Shown here: in pieces, positions 16,364-24,853 of the stretch
How the letters are laid out: the number at the start of each line of letters is the position of its first letter
Position numbering within the stretch: the first letter of the stretch is position 1
NCBI RefSeq assembly: GCF_000420725.1
Contig: NZ_ATVM01000005.1
Coordinates: 118,247-182,246, forward strand
Source of the DNA: Marinococcus halotolerans DSM 16375
Lineage (GTDB): Bacteria > Bacillota > Bacilli > Bacillales > Marinococcaceae
Length of the DNA: 64,000 bases
Direction: 5' to 3'
Program-made: the position numbers and the translations under genes
The notes under the pieces: generated by a model
Database searches by the model: none
Seen by the model: only the letters and a program-made list of their open reading frames with translations
What the model was told of the DNA's origin: nothing

Positions 16364-17253
16364 CTTTTTCCCGCCTGGTGACGCTCGAGACGGAGCTGTG
16401 TTTTCTCCTGCTCTTCTGAAGAGACAAGGTAATAGCTTATCCCGTTCTGTTCGTCGGCTGCTCCCTGAATTTCAGTCGTCTGGATCTGGGTGAGAGCAGG
16501 AGTATAGTGGTAAGAAAAGCTTTGAATATCCTGAAACGTCATATCTGTGTGTATGTGGTCACCGAGAGCGTAAAGCAGTTCTTCTGCTTTACGGAGAGTA
16601 GCCGGGCTCTTTGCTTTTTCCAGCAGTGCTTCGAGCACCTGCTGCTGGCGGAGATTCCGCCCTAAGTCACCCCTGGGGTCCTGCTTGCGCATACGGACAT
16701 AGTATAAGGCCTGATCGCCATTTAAATGGAGTTTCCCCTCCGTATAGGTGAAAGGCTCTCCTTCATCCTTGATGAATTCCAAATCGTTTTGCACTGTCAC
16801 CCCATCGTAAGCATCAACGACCTCCCGGAATCCTTCCATATCGGCTTCGACGGTAAAATCAAGGGAAGTGTCCAGAAACTCTTCTACGGTCTTTTTTAGC
16901 AGGGGCATTCCCCCGTAGCTGTAGGCATGATTTATTTTGTCCATGCCTTCTCTTCCTGGAATGGAGACCCTGGTATCCCGTGGAATATTAAAAAGCAGCG
17001 TGGATTCGTTACCGGAATGAATGGAGAGAATCATAATGACATCGGCACGGGAAGCTGTTTCTTCTTTATCTGTACCCGCTATTAGAATAATCTGCGGTCC
17101 CGAAACAGTAGAAGAATCCTCGTCAGTTGTTTCTGAGGTGATTTTCTCTTTTTGTCCGGCAGTTATAGTGTAATAATAGTAAAAGAGACCGCCAAGTGAT
17201 AAGAAGCATGTAAGCAGGAAAGTGATCATAAAAAACAAGTATACGTTTCGCAT
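16357..17253 (-). CDS. LCP family protein (LytR-CpsA-Psr, cell-wall polymer transferase)
   Basis: LCP proteins attach wall teichoic acid or other anionic polymers to peptidoglycan on the outer membrane face. The 298-aa product has one N-terminal membrane anchor (about residues 5-28) and an extracellular LCP domain. Motifs are IAGTDKEETASRADVIMILSI, IPRDTRV with the conserved Arg pair, DKINHAYSYGG, and the later YVRMRKQDPRGDLGR with its RxDxxR-like segment. The ribosome binding site is weak. It overlaps the convergent CPBP gene by 7 bp at its 3' end. Which polymer it transfers is unknown. Confidence 0.88.
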   Translation of the reverse strand: MRNVYLFFMITFLLTCFLSLGGLFYYYYTITAGQKEKITSETTDEDSSTVSGPQIILIAGTDKEETASRADVIMILSIHSGNESTLLFNIPRDTRVSIPGREGMDKINHAYSYGGMPLLKKTVEEFLDTSLDFTVEADMEGFREVVDAYDGVTVQNDLEFIKDEGEPFTYTEGKLHLNGDQALYYVRMRKQDPRGDLGRNLRQQQVLEALLEKAKSPATLRKAEELLYALGDHIHTDMTFQDIQSFSYHYTPALTQIQTTEIQGAADEQNGISYYLVSSEEQEKTQLRLERHQAGKSY

Positions 17254-17343
17254 AGTCGGCCGTCCTGTCTGTAAAAGTCAAAATCTCTATTTTTATATCG
17301 GCAGAAAAGGGAATATATCCAGTAGGAAGGGATGCTCCCTGCG

Positions 17344-17380
17344 TTGACAAAAAAAGAAGGTAACGTTATATTCAACGTTA
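17344..17380 (+). promoter_or_regulatory. SigA promoter of the M-box/mgtE unit with overlapping palindrome
   Basis: TTGACA (17344-17349), 17 bp, TATATT (17367-17372) is a near-consensus SigA promoter. A perfect inverted repeat TAACGTT-N6-AACGTTA (17361-17380) spans the -10 element and the expected start site. It could be an operator for an unidentified repressor. Confidence 0.75.
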
Positions 17381-17392
17381 CTGCTATTTATA

Positions 17393-17552
17393 ATCTCGTT
17401 AGGTGAGGCTCCTGTATAGATATAAGCTTCTGCCCAAAAATGTCTAAAGACGCCAATGGGTCAACAGAATCCATCGAATTAAGGTGTTTTCTAATGAAGC
17501 TGGATAATACGTTCCTACGCTATACAGTGCTAAAGCTCGACGAAGGGGAATA
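17393..17552 (+). ncRNA. M-box magnesium riboswitch (ykoK leader)
   Basis: The region carries the M-box core almost unchanged: GTTAGGTGAGGCTCCTGTAT at 17398-17417, CTGCCCAAAAATGTC near 17431-17445, and AAGACGCCAATGGGTCAACAG (spanning 17446-17467). It precedes mgtE, the usual target. A terminator hairpin at 17587-17615 follows, fitting the known mechanism in which Mg2+-bound aptamer favours termination. Confidence 0.96.
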
Positions 17553-17586
17553 GAACGGGCATATACGATGACTGGCTGATTATGCA

Positions 17587-17615
17587 CGTCTTCCCAACGG
17601 TGGAAGGCGTTTTTT
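17587..17615 (+). terminator. riboswitch expression-platform terminator
   Basis: CGTCTTCC pairs with GGAAGGCG (one G-T pair) and is followed by six Ts, between the M-box aptamer and mgtE. Expected to form when Mg2+ is high. Confidence 0.85.
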
Positions 17616-17679
17616 GTTTGAAATAAGTGTCAGGCGGAAGAAGTACAGCTGCTTGTGCGGCCTGGAGAGGAGGAAAAGG

Positions 17680-19038
17680 ATGGAGAAATTAAATGAACAG
17701 GCACGGGAAGAGTTCGTAGAACTGATAGCGGAATCATTGCAGCAGGAGCGCATAGAAACGTTCCGTGAATTATTTTTGGATCTGCATCCTGCGGACCAGG
17801 CAGAAGTGTTTCTGGAGCTTGATGAAGAACGGTCAGTTGTTTACGAATTTTTGTCTCCGGAAGAATTTGCCGAAGTATTTGACAGCTTTGAACCTGAAGT
17901 TCAAAAAGAAGTAGCTCTGCAGCTGAACGATCAGTATGCTGCTGAAGTATATAACAATATGTATGCTGATGATGTTGCTGACTTCCTGGGAGAGCTTGAA
18001 CCCAGACAGATGACCCATATCCTCCAGGCGATGGACCAGGAGGATGCCAACGACGTACGGGAGCTCTTGGCCTATGAAGAGAAAACGGCCGGGGCTATCA
18101 TGACAAAAGAATTTGTGTCTATTAAAGCAGCAGATACGATTGAGGCAGTAATTGAACAGCTGCGGCGGGAAGGGCCGGACGCAGAAATGATCTATTATCT
18201 GTATGTAGTTGATGAACGGGATAAACTAGCCGGGGTGGCATCGATCCGCGATTTGATTGTAGCGGACTCAGACCGGACCGTAGCTGAAGTGATGAGCAGC
18301 CGGGTCGTGTCTGTTTATGTAGAGGATGACCAGGAGGAGGTCGCTCAGCTGATACAGAAGTATGATTTTCTGGCAACCCCTGTTATAGACAGTGAAGGCA
18401 GGCTTGTCGGAATCGTAACGGTGGATGATGCGCTTGATGTACTTGCGGAAGAAGCTTCAGAAGACATTGGGGAAATCTCCGGCTCACGTGGCTCGACAGA
18501 CGTGAGTGTTAATGCATTTAAAGCTGCGAGGCTCCGTGCCCCCTGGATTATTCTGCTGATGTTTTTGGGGCTGTTTACCGCCCAGGTGATTGGTTGGTTT
18601 GAAAGTACCCTTGAGAGTGTCGTTCTGCTTGCAGCATTTATTCCGATGATTATGGGCTCAGCGGGAAACACGGGTACACAGTCGCTTGCTGTCTCCGTGC
18701 GGGCGCTTGCAACAGGAAACATTGAACGAAAAGGGCTGTGGCGGACGATTAGCCGGGAATTTTCCACAGGTATCATGATCGGGGTTGCTTCAGGCATTGT
18801 AATTACGATTTTATTATACCTTTTTTACGGAGAACCCCTGATAGGAATTATTGTCGGCTTTTCCATTATGGTTTCACTGGGAGTCGCAAGCGTTATTGGT
18901 ACGCTTGTGCCGCTTGTAATCAATAAACTCAAGCTCGATCCTGCCATTGCCTCAGGACCGTTTATTACAACACTTACTGATATTATCAGTCTGCTGATTT
19001 ATTTTACGGTCGCGTCGTCGCTCATTCAGAGCATTTAA
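17680..19038 (+). CDS. mgtE: magnesium transporter MgtE
   Basis: MgtE is a homodimeric Mg2+ channel gated by cytoplasmic Mg2+. The 452-aa product has the N-domain (about 1-130, LHPADQAEVFLELDEE), two CBS domains (about 130-255, starting AGAIMTKEFVSIKA and VMSSRVVSVYVEDD) and five membrane helices (about 285-452). The pore segment includes MIMGSAGNTGTQSLAVSVRALA. ATG 17680 follows GGAGAGGAGGAAAAGG; an open frame upstream overlaps the terminator and is not used. Expression is under the M-box riboswitch. Confidence 0.96.
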   Translation: MEKLNEQAREEFVELIAESLQQERIETFRELFLDLHPADQAEVFLELDEERSVVYEFLSPEEFAEVFDSFEPEVQKEVALQLNDQYAAEVYNNMYADDVADFLGELEPRQMTHILQAMDQEDANDVRELLAYEEKTAGAIMTKEFVSIKAADTIEAVIEQLRREGPDAEMIYYLYVVDERDKLAGVASIRDLIVADSDRTVAEVMSSRVVSVYVEDDQEEVAQLIQKYDFLATPVIDSEGRLVGIVTVDDALDVLAEEASEDIGEISGSRGSTDVSVNAFKAARLRAPWIILLMFLGLFTAQVIGWFESTLESVVLLAAFIPMIMGSAGNTGTQSLAVSVRALATGNIERKGLWRTISREFSTGIMIGVASGIVITILLYLFYGEPLIGIIVGFSIMVSLGVASVIGTLVPLVINKLKLDPAIASGPFITTLTDIISLLIYFTVASSLIQSI

Positions 19039-19057
19039 GGTAATTTCCAAATAATAC

Positions 19058-19090
19058 AAAAAAGAAGAGACAGCGTCTCTTCTTTTTTTG
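19058..19090 (+). terminator. intrinsic terminator after mgtE
   Basis: An 11-bp stem of AAAGAAGAGAC and GTCTCTTCTTT with a tiny loop is followed by Ts. Confidence 0.9.
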
Positions 19091-19164
19091 TGGGCAGGTA
19101 ATTAGATTAACATTTACGGGGTGTGATAAACTAACACTATCCTGGATGAAAAGGAGCGAGGGCT

Positions 19165-19638
19165 TTGCAGTTAACAACCTATACGGATTACGCATTACGG
19201 ATGGTAATGTACCTGGCTGCTCATGATGAAGACGAGTCCCTGCATAGTATTAAGCAAATATCGACTGCATACTCCATTTCATACAACCACCTGACAAAGG
19301 TTGGACATGAGCTGTCGAAGCTTGGCGTCATTCACACGGTGAAAGGCAGAAACGGAGGAATCCGTTTGGCCAAAGAACCAGAAGAAATCAACATTGGCTG
19401 GCTTGTAAGGCAGACAGAAGATAATCTGACGCTGGTGGAATGCTTTGATCCCGAATCGAACCAGTGCATTTTAGCAGGCAGATGCCGCCTCCAGGGTATC
19501 CTGGGAGAGGCTCTGAAAGCTTATTTATCAGTGCTCGATAAGTATACGGTCAAAGATATCACAGTGAACAAGGAAATGCTTCATGCTCTGTTTGCAGCTT
19601 CAACGGCAAAAAATCAGCTGCCGATTTCTTTTTCTTAA
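19165..19638 (+). CDS. nsrR: Rrf2-family nitric-oxide-sensing regulator NsrR
   Basis: NsrR is an iron-sulfur repressor that responds to nitric oxide. The 157-aa product has the N-terminal winged helix (QLTTYTDYALRMVMYLAA, SISYNHLTKVGHELSKLG, wing GRNGGIRLA). The three cluster Cys are C93, C101 and C107 in ECFDPESNQCILAGRC, the same spacing as in B. subtilis NsrR. TTG 19165 lies 8 bases after AAGGAG. It stands alone; typical targets (hmp, nas/nar genes) are not in this window. Confidence 0.9.
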   Translation: MQLTTYTDYALRMVMYLAAHDEDESLHSIKQISTAYSISYNHLTKVGHELSKLGVIHTVKGRNGGIRLAKEPEEINIGWLVRQTEDNLTLVECFDPESNQCILAGRCRLQGILGEALKAYLSVLDKYTVKDITVNKEMLHALFAASTAKNQLPISFS

Positions 19639-19711
19639 GAAAAGATATCATCGTGCTTGCCCCGGTCACGGTGACATTCGTGAATCATCCAGGAAACCAA
19701 TTATACATAAT

Positions 19712-19752
19712 AAAGCAGCAGCCCTGTTGATATAGGACTGCTGCTTCTTTTC
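19712..19752. terminator. bidirectional terminator between nsrR and ktrC
   Basis: AAGCAGCAG and CTGCTGCTT arms with partial inner pairing (CCCTGT, ATAGGA) are flanked by A- and T-rich tracts, so it can serve both convergent genes. Confidence 0.8.
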
Positions 19753-19765
19753 ATAACTTAAAAGG

Positions 19766-20419
19766 TTAGTTTGTCTCTTCAAACCGCCGCAGATCGTTAT
19801 TGTGGCCGATAGCAATAAGGACGTCTTCTTTGTAGAGGCGGTCCTGGGCCGTTGGAGATATATTAACGTCTTTGCCGCGGCGAATGCCCAGAACGGTGAC
19901 GCCGTATTTGGCCCGGATATCGAGCTGGGCGAGCGTCTTTTTATGCATGGATACCGGTGCAGTAATTTCTATAATAGAGTACTCTGCTGAGAGTTCAATA
20001 TAGTCGATGACACGGTCGGAAACAAGGTGCTGGGCAATACGGTTACCCATGTCATGCTCCGGGTGAATAATCTTATCTGCTCCGATTTTATCGAGAACTT
20101 TATGGTGGTGAAAGTTCTGTGCTTTTACCCAAACCGAAGGGATATCCATTTCCTTTAGCAGGAGAGTGCATAAAATGCTTGCCTGAAGATCATCACCAAT
20201 AGCGACAATCACGTGATCAAAATTTGTAATCCCCAGGTTTCTGAGTTCTTTCTCATCTGTGCCGTCGGCGACGGCGCTGTACGTAGAATGATTGGTAATG
20301 TCGTCGAGTTTTTCTTCATTATTGTCAATAGCCAGCACGTCATGACCGAGCTTGTACAATTCTGTACTGACACTGACACCGAACCGCCCGAGACCGATAA
20401 TGGCAAATTGTTTTTTCAC
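19766..20419 (-). CDS. ktrC: Ktr potassium uptake regulatory subunit (KtrA/KtrC type)
   Basis: A cytoplasmic RCK protein that gates a KtrB/KtrD-type K+ channel. The 217-aa product has a Rossmann RCK_N domain (IGLGRFGVSVSTELYKLGHDVLAIDNNEE) and a C-terminal TrkA_C domain (about 135-217). Within the family it looks slightly closer to B. subtilis KtrC (start MKKQFAIIGLGRFG, end SPTAQDRLYKEDVLIAIG). No channel gene is adjacent, which also fits ktrC, an orphan locus in B. subtilis. KtrA is the alternative. KtrC is also a c-di-AMP target in B. subtilis. Confidence 0.85.
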   Translation of the reverse strand: MKKQFAIIGLGRFGVSVSTELYKLGHDVLAIDNNEEKLDDITNHSTYSAVADGTDEKELRNLGITNFDHVIVAIGDDLQASILCTLLLKEMDIPSVWVKAQNFHHHKVLDKIGADKIIHPEHDMGNRIAQHLVSDRVIDYIELSAEYSIIEITAPVSMHKKTLAQLDIRAKYGVTVLGIRRGKDVNISPTAQDRLYKEDVLIAIGHNNDLRRFEETN

Positions 20420-20498
20420 ACGGCTTTCTCCTTTTTCCGAAGCTTGGGGTCATTTTCCTGTAATTGTATCGTTAATGTACCGCCGCAGCCATGATTTG

Positions 20499-20891
20499 TC
20501 AAACTGAAGCCGGATGCAGGACTTCGTCATCTGTTAAAGCGGAATGCCCGGAGAAATAAAGATGAAGACAGCGCTCTGTCTGCTTTTTTAAATTGGCGTT
20601 TAAGTGGGAGGTTCGTCCCGAACCGTTGTTAACATAGTACACGTAATGGGTAAACACACCGTCATTTTCTTCAAAAACGACCCGCATATGCCTTTTTTTC
20701 ATGTAGAGGCGCAGCTGGTAGAGGTCGTGATGAAGAGCATCGAAAGCCTGTTGAAGTAAGCGTTCGTACGGTTCCTGCAGGCGGACGTCAGAAGATTTAA
20801 GCGCCTCGGTATCGAGCGTCAGTACTTTTTTTACAATAGGAAGGAGAACAGCATAATGAATAACGATATGCTCTTTCTCTGTCATGACCAT
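20499..20891 (-). CDS. YhjD-like protein of unknown function
   Basis: A 130-aa soluble protein that resembles the Bacillus YhjD family: IHYAVLLPIVKKVLTLD at the N-terminus and a middle helix LHHDLYQLRLYMKKRHMRV. No catalytic motif, signal or membrane segment is visible. GGGGAG lies 7 bases before ATG 20891. It is divergent from the IDEAL-domain gene at 21236. Family assignment is from memory of the pattern and is moderate. Confidence 0.55.
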   Translation of the reverse strand: MVMTEKEHIVIHYAVLLPIVKKVLTLDTEALKSSDVRLQEPYERLLQQAFDALHHDLYQLRLYMKKRHMRVVFEENDGVFTHYVYYVNNGSGRTSHLNANLKKQTERCLHLYFSGHSALTDDEVLHPASV

Positions 20892-21235
20892 TTCTGTTCT
20901 CCCCCCATTATATGATTAAATCCATTATACGAATATATGTTCCCGTTTTTCAATAAGATTTTTCATCTGCACTGAATTTTTTCAATTGTATAACTCGAAT
21001 TTTTCTGGGAAATAGTCTATAATGAAATTATGTAAGCGGATACAATAAATTATTACTCTTTTCGGAGTTGTCGGACAATTAGTTTTATTGATGTTAAAGG
21101 TGGGTATAGTTCAGTACACACACAAATTATTGGCAATCAATAGAGAGGCACTGGGAGGCCATGCGCGCGTCGCCCGCTTCAAAAAAAGATCAGCGCCCGG
21201 CGGGTGCTGCAATAAGAACAGGGGGTTCGGCGAAT
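20892..21235. other. 344-bp intergenic region upstream of the IDEAL-domain gene
   Basis: The left half is AT-rich, with a TATAAT near 21018 but no convincing -35 partner. The right half has a GC-rich hairpin (GCGCCCGGCGGGTGC near 21193-21207). An open frame continues upstream to ATG 21161, but its GGGAGG is only 2 bases away, so I did not extend the gene. No known riboswitch is recognised. Confidence 0.35.
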
Positions 21236-21529
21236 ATGTTACATCCAACTCATGAGCAGCATTTTATGAAAAAAGTGAAACCAATTCAAAATGGAAGAAG
21301 ACCTTCAAGGCAGATTCTTCAATCTCTGTATGCTCAAATGATGATGGAGTACGCTGTGTTTGAATTTAACAGAGAGCGGCTTCTGCGCAAAATTGATGAC
21401 TCCCTGGATATGCATGACGAAAAAGCTTTTAAGGAATGGACAGAGGCTTATAAAGAATTGATGAGCGAATATAAAGATGGCAAAGTATTATTCGAACAAG
21501 GCTATAAATTAGAGCTTGAATTTGAATAA
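21236..21529 (+). CDS. IDEAL domain protein
   Basis: A 97-aa protein with the IDEAL domain, a short helical motif seen in small Bacillus proteins: SLYAQMMMEYAVFEFNRERLLRKIDDSLDMHDEKAF. The named motif corresponds here to KIDDSLDMHDEKAF. Function unknown; the domain is thought to mediate protein contacts. I chose ATG 21236 with AGGGGG 10 bases upstream; ATG 21266 or 21161 are possible. A terminator follows. Confidence 0.75.
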   Translation: MLHPTHEQHFMKKVKPIQNGRRPSRQILQSLYAQMMMEYAVFEFNRERLLRKIDDSLDMHDEKAFKEWTEAYKELMSEYKDGKVLFEQGYKLELEFE

Positions 21530-21541
21530 AGGTTTATATCA

Positions 21542-21576
21542 GCACTCTTTGGGCTACGCCTGAAGAGTGCTTTTTT
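21542..21576 (+). terminator. intrinsic terminator after the IDEAL-domain gene
   Basis: GCACTCTT and AAGAGTGC form an 8-bp stem with a 13-base loop, then TTTTTT. Confidence 0.85.
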
Positions 21577-21683
21577 ATGTCACGATAAATAAGGAAAATC
21601 ATTGCCGGTTTTCGCGGTGTTGGCGTTTTTTTGCATTGTTCTTTATACTGGGAAAGAAAAGAAACGAAAAGGAGGCAGAACTG

Positions 21684-22220
21684 GTGATACTTTCCGACCA
21701 AACAATCCGTTCAATGATGGAACAGGGCGATCTTAGTATCGATCCATTAGAGGACCATCAGATCCAGCCGGCATCGGTGGATATTCGTCTGGGTACTCAT
21801 TTTCTGAAAATCGACGAGAACGCTATCGAGTCCATTCAACTGGACCGGCCCGCTAAGTATGTGGAATTTGAAAGTGATCAGGTGATTATTCCCCCGCATT
21901 CATTTCTACTTGCGACTACAAAAGAATACATCAGACTTCCCCAGCATATTACGGCCTTTGTGGAGGGAAGAAGTTCTATTGGACGGATGGGACTCTTTAT
22001 TCAAAATGCAGGCTGGGTGGATCCGGGATTTGAAGGGGAAATTACGCTTGAGCTTTATAACGCCAACCGTCTGCCTATTCGTTTAACGTCCGGAAGACGG
22101 CTCGCACAGCTCGTTTTTGCTGAAATGGATCAAAAAGCCGGCGTCCCTTATGCGGGTAAATACCAGGGGCAGCGAAATGCCATGGGAAGTCACGCCTTTT
22201 TGGATCAGGAAAACGAATAA
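21684..22220 (+). CDS. dcd: dCTP deaminase
   Basis: Converts dCTP to dUTP for thymidylate synthesis. The 178-aa product has the dCTP deaminase/dUTPase fold with PASVDIRLGTHF, the catalytic stretch VEGRSSIGRMGLFIQNAGWVDPGFEGEITLEL and the C-terminal QGQRNAMGSHAF. GTG 21684 lies 8 bases after GGAGG; an in-frame extension upstream begins inside the previous terminator. B. subtilis 168 lacks dcd, but many other bacilli carry it. A bifunctional dUTP-forming and hydrolysing form cannot be excluded. Confidence 0.93.
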   Translation: MILSDQTIRSMMEQGDLSIDPLEDHQIQPASVDIRLGTHFLKIDENAIESIQLDRPAKYVEFESDQVIIPPHSFLLATTKEYIRLPQHITAFVEGRSSIGRMGLFIQNAGWVDPGFEGEITLELYNANRLPIRLTSGRRLAQLVFAEMDQKAGVPYAGKYQGQRNAMGSHAFLDQENE

Positions 22221-22269
22221 CGCTGCGCTGGGCCATACATAGCTGAAATGAGAAATAAAGATTCCAAAG

Positions 22270-22300
22270 ACTCGTGACCTTTACTGTTCACGGGTTTTTT
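22270..22300 (+). terminator. intrinsic terminator after dcd
   Basis: ACTCGTGA and TCACGGGT form a stem with one G-T pair, followed by six Ts. Confidence 0.75.
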
Positions 22301-22388
22301 CGAGGTAAGCGTGAGCAGAGGCACAGGCTAAAAAAGATGTTATAATGGGAGCGCTGTGAAATGTTTTGGTGGAAAGAAGGAATAACAA

Positions 22389-23060
22389 TTGGGTTTTCAA
22401 AATGATAAAGCGGTCGTTGTTTTTAGTGGGGGACAGGACAGTACTACTTGTTTGTTCTGGGCATTGGAACAATTTGAAGAAGTCATTGCCGTAACTTTTT
22501 CTTACGGACAGCGGCACGATGAAGAAATAGAAGTAGCAAAACGAATTGCTGAGGATATAAATGTTGAACATCATGTGCTGGATATGGGGCTTTTAAGCCA
22601 GCTGGCACCGAATGCGCTGACTCGTGATGACATTGACGTGGAGGCGGGAGAAGACGGGGAGCTTCCTTCTACGTTTGTAGAGGGCAGGAATCTGTTGTTT
22701 TTTTCCTTTGCGACGATTCTTGCTTCGCAAAAAAAGGCAAAGCACATTGTGACAGGTGTATGTGAGACAGATTACAGCGGGTATCCGGACTGCCGGGACG
22801 TATTTGTGAAATCATTGAATGTCTCGCTAAATCTGGCTATTGGCAAAGAGTTAGTGCTGCATACACCTTTAATGTGGCTCGACAAAAAAGAAACCTGGGA
22901 GCTTGCCGACCGGCTAGGAAGACTTGATTATGTGAAGGATGAAACGTTAACCTGCTATCACGGCATACCGGGGGACGGCTGCGGGGAATGCCCAGCCTGT
23001 AATCTGCGCCGTGCAGGCTACGAGCAATATATGGAACAAAAAGAAAGGAAAGAATTATGA
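22389..23060 (+). CDS. queC: 7-cyano-7-deazaguanine synthase QueC
   Basis: ATP-dependent enzyme that converts 7-carboxy-7-deazaguanine to preQ0 in queuosine synthesis. The 223-aa product has the PP-loop SGGQDST (residues 13-19), [12 protein letters not shown], and the C-terminal zinc Cys cluster in [16 protein letters not shown] 22389 is the only suitable start, after AAGGA. A TATAAT near 22341 marks a promoter close to the gene. It overlaps queD by 4 bp. The short leader shows no preQ1 riboswitch, which in B. subtilis precedes this operon. Confidence 0.95.
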   Translation: MGFQNDKAVVVFSGGQDSTTCLFWALEQFEEVIAVTFSYGQRHDEEIEVAKRIAEDINVEHHVLDMGLLSQLAPNALTRDDIDVEAGEDGELPSTFVEGRNLLFFSFATILASQKKAKHIVTGVCETDYSGYPDCRDVFVKSLNVSLNLAIGKELVLHTPLMWLDKKETWELADRLGRLDYVKDETLTCYHGIPGDGCGECPACNLRRAGYEQYMEQKERKEL

Positions 23061-23497
23061 TTTATTCGTATTATCCACAGTGGCCGCACAATTACCGGTA
23101 TGAATTAAACAAGGATATGCATTTAAGTGCGGCACACTATATTCCTTCAGAAGACGCAGGAAAGTGCCGGCACGTGCATGGACACACCTATACAATCAAC
23201 GTGACAGTGGCCGGGGATGAATTGAACCAAAACGGGTTTTTAATTGATTTTACCGTTTTAAAAAAATGGATCCATAAACGCTATGATCACACTCTGCTAA
23301 ACGATCATCCGGAGTTTGCCAGTGAAGAAAACGAGGCTGCTTATCCGACGACAGAAGTGGTCGCCCAGGTGATCTGGAAAACAGTGCAGCAGAGGCTCGA
23401 TGAAACGTCGAATAAACCTAAATGCCTGCAGGTACTAGTCAGGGAGACTCCGACAAGCTATGCGGTGTTCCGGCCCAAAGAGGGGGACTTTGCCTAA
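23057..23497 (+). CDS. queD: 6-carboxy-5,6,7,8-tetrahydropterin synthase QueD
   Basis: Makes 6-carboxytetrahydropterin from dihydroneopterin triphosphate, the first dedicated step of queuosine synthesis. The 146-aa product shows zinc ligands H27, H41 and H43 ([15 protein letters not shown]) and catalytic C37. Its ATG overlaps the queC stop (ATGA) and its stop abuts queE, so the operon is translationally coupled. Confidence 0.95.
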   Translation: MIYSYYPQWPHNYRYELNKDMHLSAAHYIPSEDAGKCRHVHGHTYTINVTVAGDELNQNGFLIDFTVLKKWIHKRYDHTLLNDHPEFASEENEAAYPTTEVVAQVIWKTVQQRLDETSNKPKCLQVLVRETPTSYAVFRPKEGDFA

Positions 23498-24217
23498 ATG
23501 AAACCAACACCTGTACTCGAAATATTCGGTCCGACGATCCAGGGCGAAGGCATGGTTATCGGGCGCAAAACAATGTTTGTACGCACCGGAGGCTGTGACT
23601 ACCGGTGCTCCTGGTGTGATTCCGCCTTTACATGGGATGGGTCACAAAAAGCTGTAGCGATGAGTGCAGAAGCCATTTATGAAAAATTAAAAGAAGCCGG
23701 CGGCAGAAGCTTCAACCATGTCACCATTTCCGGAGGCAACCCGGCGATGCATCCCGGTCTCGGAGAGCTTGTAACGCTTTTGCAGGAGCAGGGCATCGAG
23801 ACAGCGATTGAGACGCAGGGCTCAATCTGGAATGACTGGGTGAAGGAAATTGATGAGGTAACCGTTTCGCCGAAGCCGCCGAGCTCGCTGATGAAAACGG
23901 ATTGGGCGAAGCTGGATTATTATATGGAAGAACTGCATCCACGCAGGGAAAAAGAAGTCAGTCTGAAGATAGTCGTTTTTGATGAAAGCGACCTTGATTA
24001 TGCCATCGAAGTACATGAACGTTTTCCTGCCGTAACAATGTACCTGCAGGTGGGAAATGACGATACCGTAACGCCGGAGGTAGAGGAGCTGAGAGATCAT
24101 CTGCTCGCTAAATACGAATGGCTTACAGAAAAAGTCCTGCAGGAAGAGCGTTTAAATGGAGTGCGGGTGCTCCCTCAGCTGCATACGCTTCTTTGGGGGA
24201 ACAAACAGGGAGTATAA
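23498..24217 (+). CDS. queE: 7-carboxy-7-deazaguanine synthase QueE (radical SAM)
   Basis: Radical SAM enzyme that rearranges carboxytetrahydropterin to 7-carboxy-7-deazaguanine. The 239-aa product has the CX3CX2C cluster motif at C33, C37 and C40 ([12 protein letters not shown]), and SAM-binding [10 protein letters not shown] in the second quarter. The N-terminal [23 protein letters not shown] is family-typical. Start directly after queD stop. queF follows after 13 bp. Confidence 0.95.
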   Translation: MKPTPVLEIFGPTIQGEGMVIGRKTMFVRTGGCDYRCSWCDSAFTWDGSQKAVAMSAEAIYEKLKEAGGRSFNHVTISGGNPAMHPGLGELVTLLQEQGIETAIETQGSIWNDWVKEIDEVTVSPKPPSSLMKTDWAKLDYYMEELHPRREKEVSLKIVVFDESDLDYAIEVHERFPAVTMYLQVGNDDTVTPEVEELRDHLLAKYEWLTEKVLQEERLNGVRVLPQLHTLLWGNKQGV

Positions 24218-24230
24218 GGAGGAAACAGAT

Positions 24231-24722
24231 ATGCCCGAAAGAGAAGATATTGAACAACTGGATCAACTGGGAAGCGAAAGAACGGCGTATACATTTGAAT
24301 ACGACCCTTCTCTGCTTGAAGTATTTGAAAACACCCACCCGTACCGGGATTATTTTGTGAAATTTAACTGTCCGGAATTTACCACCCTTTGTCCAAAAAC
24401 GGGACAGCCGGATTTTGGCACGCTGTATATCAGCTACATTCCGGACGAAAAAATGGTGGAAAGCAAATCGTTGAAATTGTATTTGTTCAGCTTCCGAAAT
24501 CACGGGGGCTTTCATGAAGATTCGATCAATACGATCGTGAATGATCTGGTGGATTTAATGGATCCCCGTTACCTGGAAATCTGGGGCAAATTTACGCCGC
24601 GCGGCGGCATTTCGATCGATCCATTTGTAAACTATGGCAGAGCCGGAACTAAATACGAGCAGCTTGCAGAAAACCGGCTGTTCCAGCATGATTTATACCC
24701 GGAACCGGTAGACAATCGCTAA
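24231..24722 (+). CDS. queF: NADPH-dependent 7-cyano-7-deazaguanine reductase QueF
   Basis: Reduces preQ0 to preQ1, the last shared precursor step before tRNA insertion. The 163-aa unimodular form has catalytic C54 in [18 protein letters not shown] and the QueF motif [34 protein letters not shown] precedes ATG 24231. Last gene of queCDEF, followed by a terminator. Confidence 0.95.
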   Translation: MPEREDIEQLDQLGSERTAYTFEYDPSLLEVFENTHPYRDYFVKFNCPEFTTLCPKTGQPDFGTLYISYIPDEKMVESKSLKLYLFSFRNHGGFHEDSINTIVNDLVDLMDPRYLEIWGKFTPRGGISIDPFVNYGRAGTKYEQLAENRLFQHDLYPEPVDNR

Positions 24723-24755
24723 GCCTTTCCCGATACGGGAGAGGCTTTTTTTATA
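24721..24755 (+). terminator. intrinsic terminator after queF
   Basis: AAGCCTTTCCCG and CGGGAGAGGCTT form the stem, followed by a T-run. Confidence 0.88.
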
Positions 24756-24778
24756 GGGGGAAAGACAAAAGGCCAAAG

Positions 24779-24805
24779 GTTTGAAATAAATAAGAAGAGG
24801 GGTAG
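24779..24805 (+). promoter_or_regulatory. candidate SigB promoter for the pyruvate oxidase gene
   Basis: GTTTGA (24779-24784), 15 bp, GGGTAG (24800-24805), compared with SigB consensus GTTTAA-N12..15-GGGTAT. It lies 49 bp before the start codon. The B. subtilis counterpart ydaP is a SigB-dependent general stress gene. Confidence 0.6.
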
Positions 24806-24853
24806 AGAAGTAAGGAATTGTGAAAATTTGTGAAAACAGGAGGATCAGACATA

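Noticed and set aside
21018..21023. TATAAT upstream of the IDEAL-domain gene as a SigA promoter
   Set aside because: No -35 at normal spacing; left as a note in the intergenic entry.
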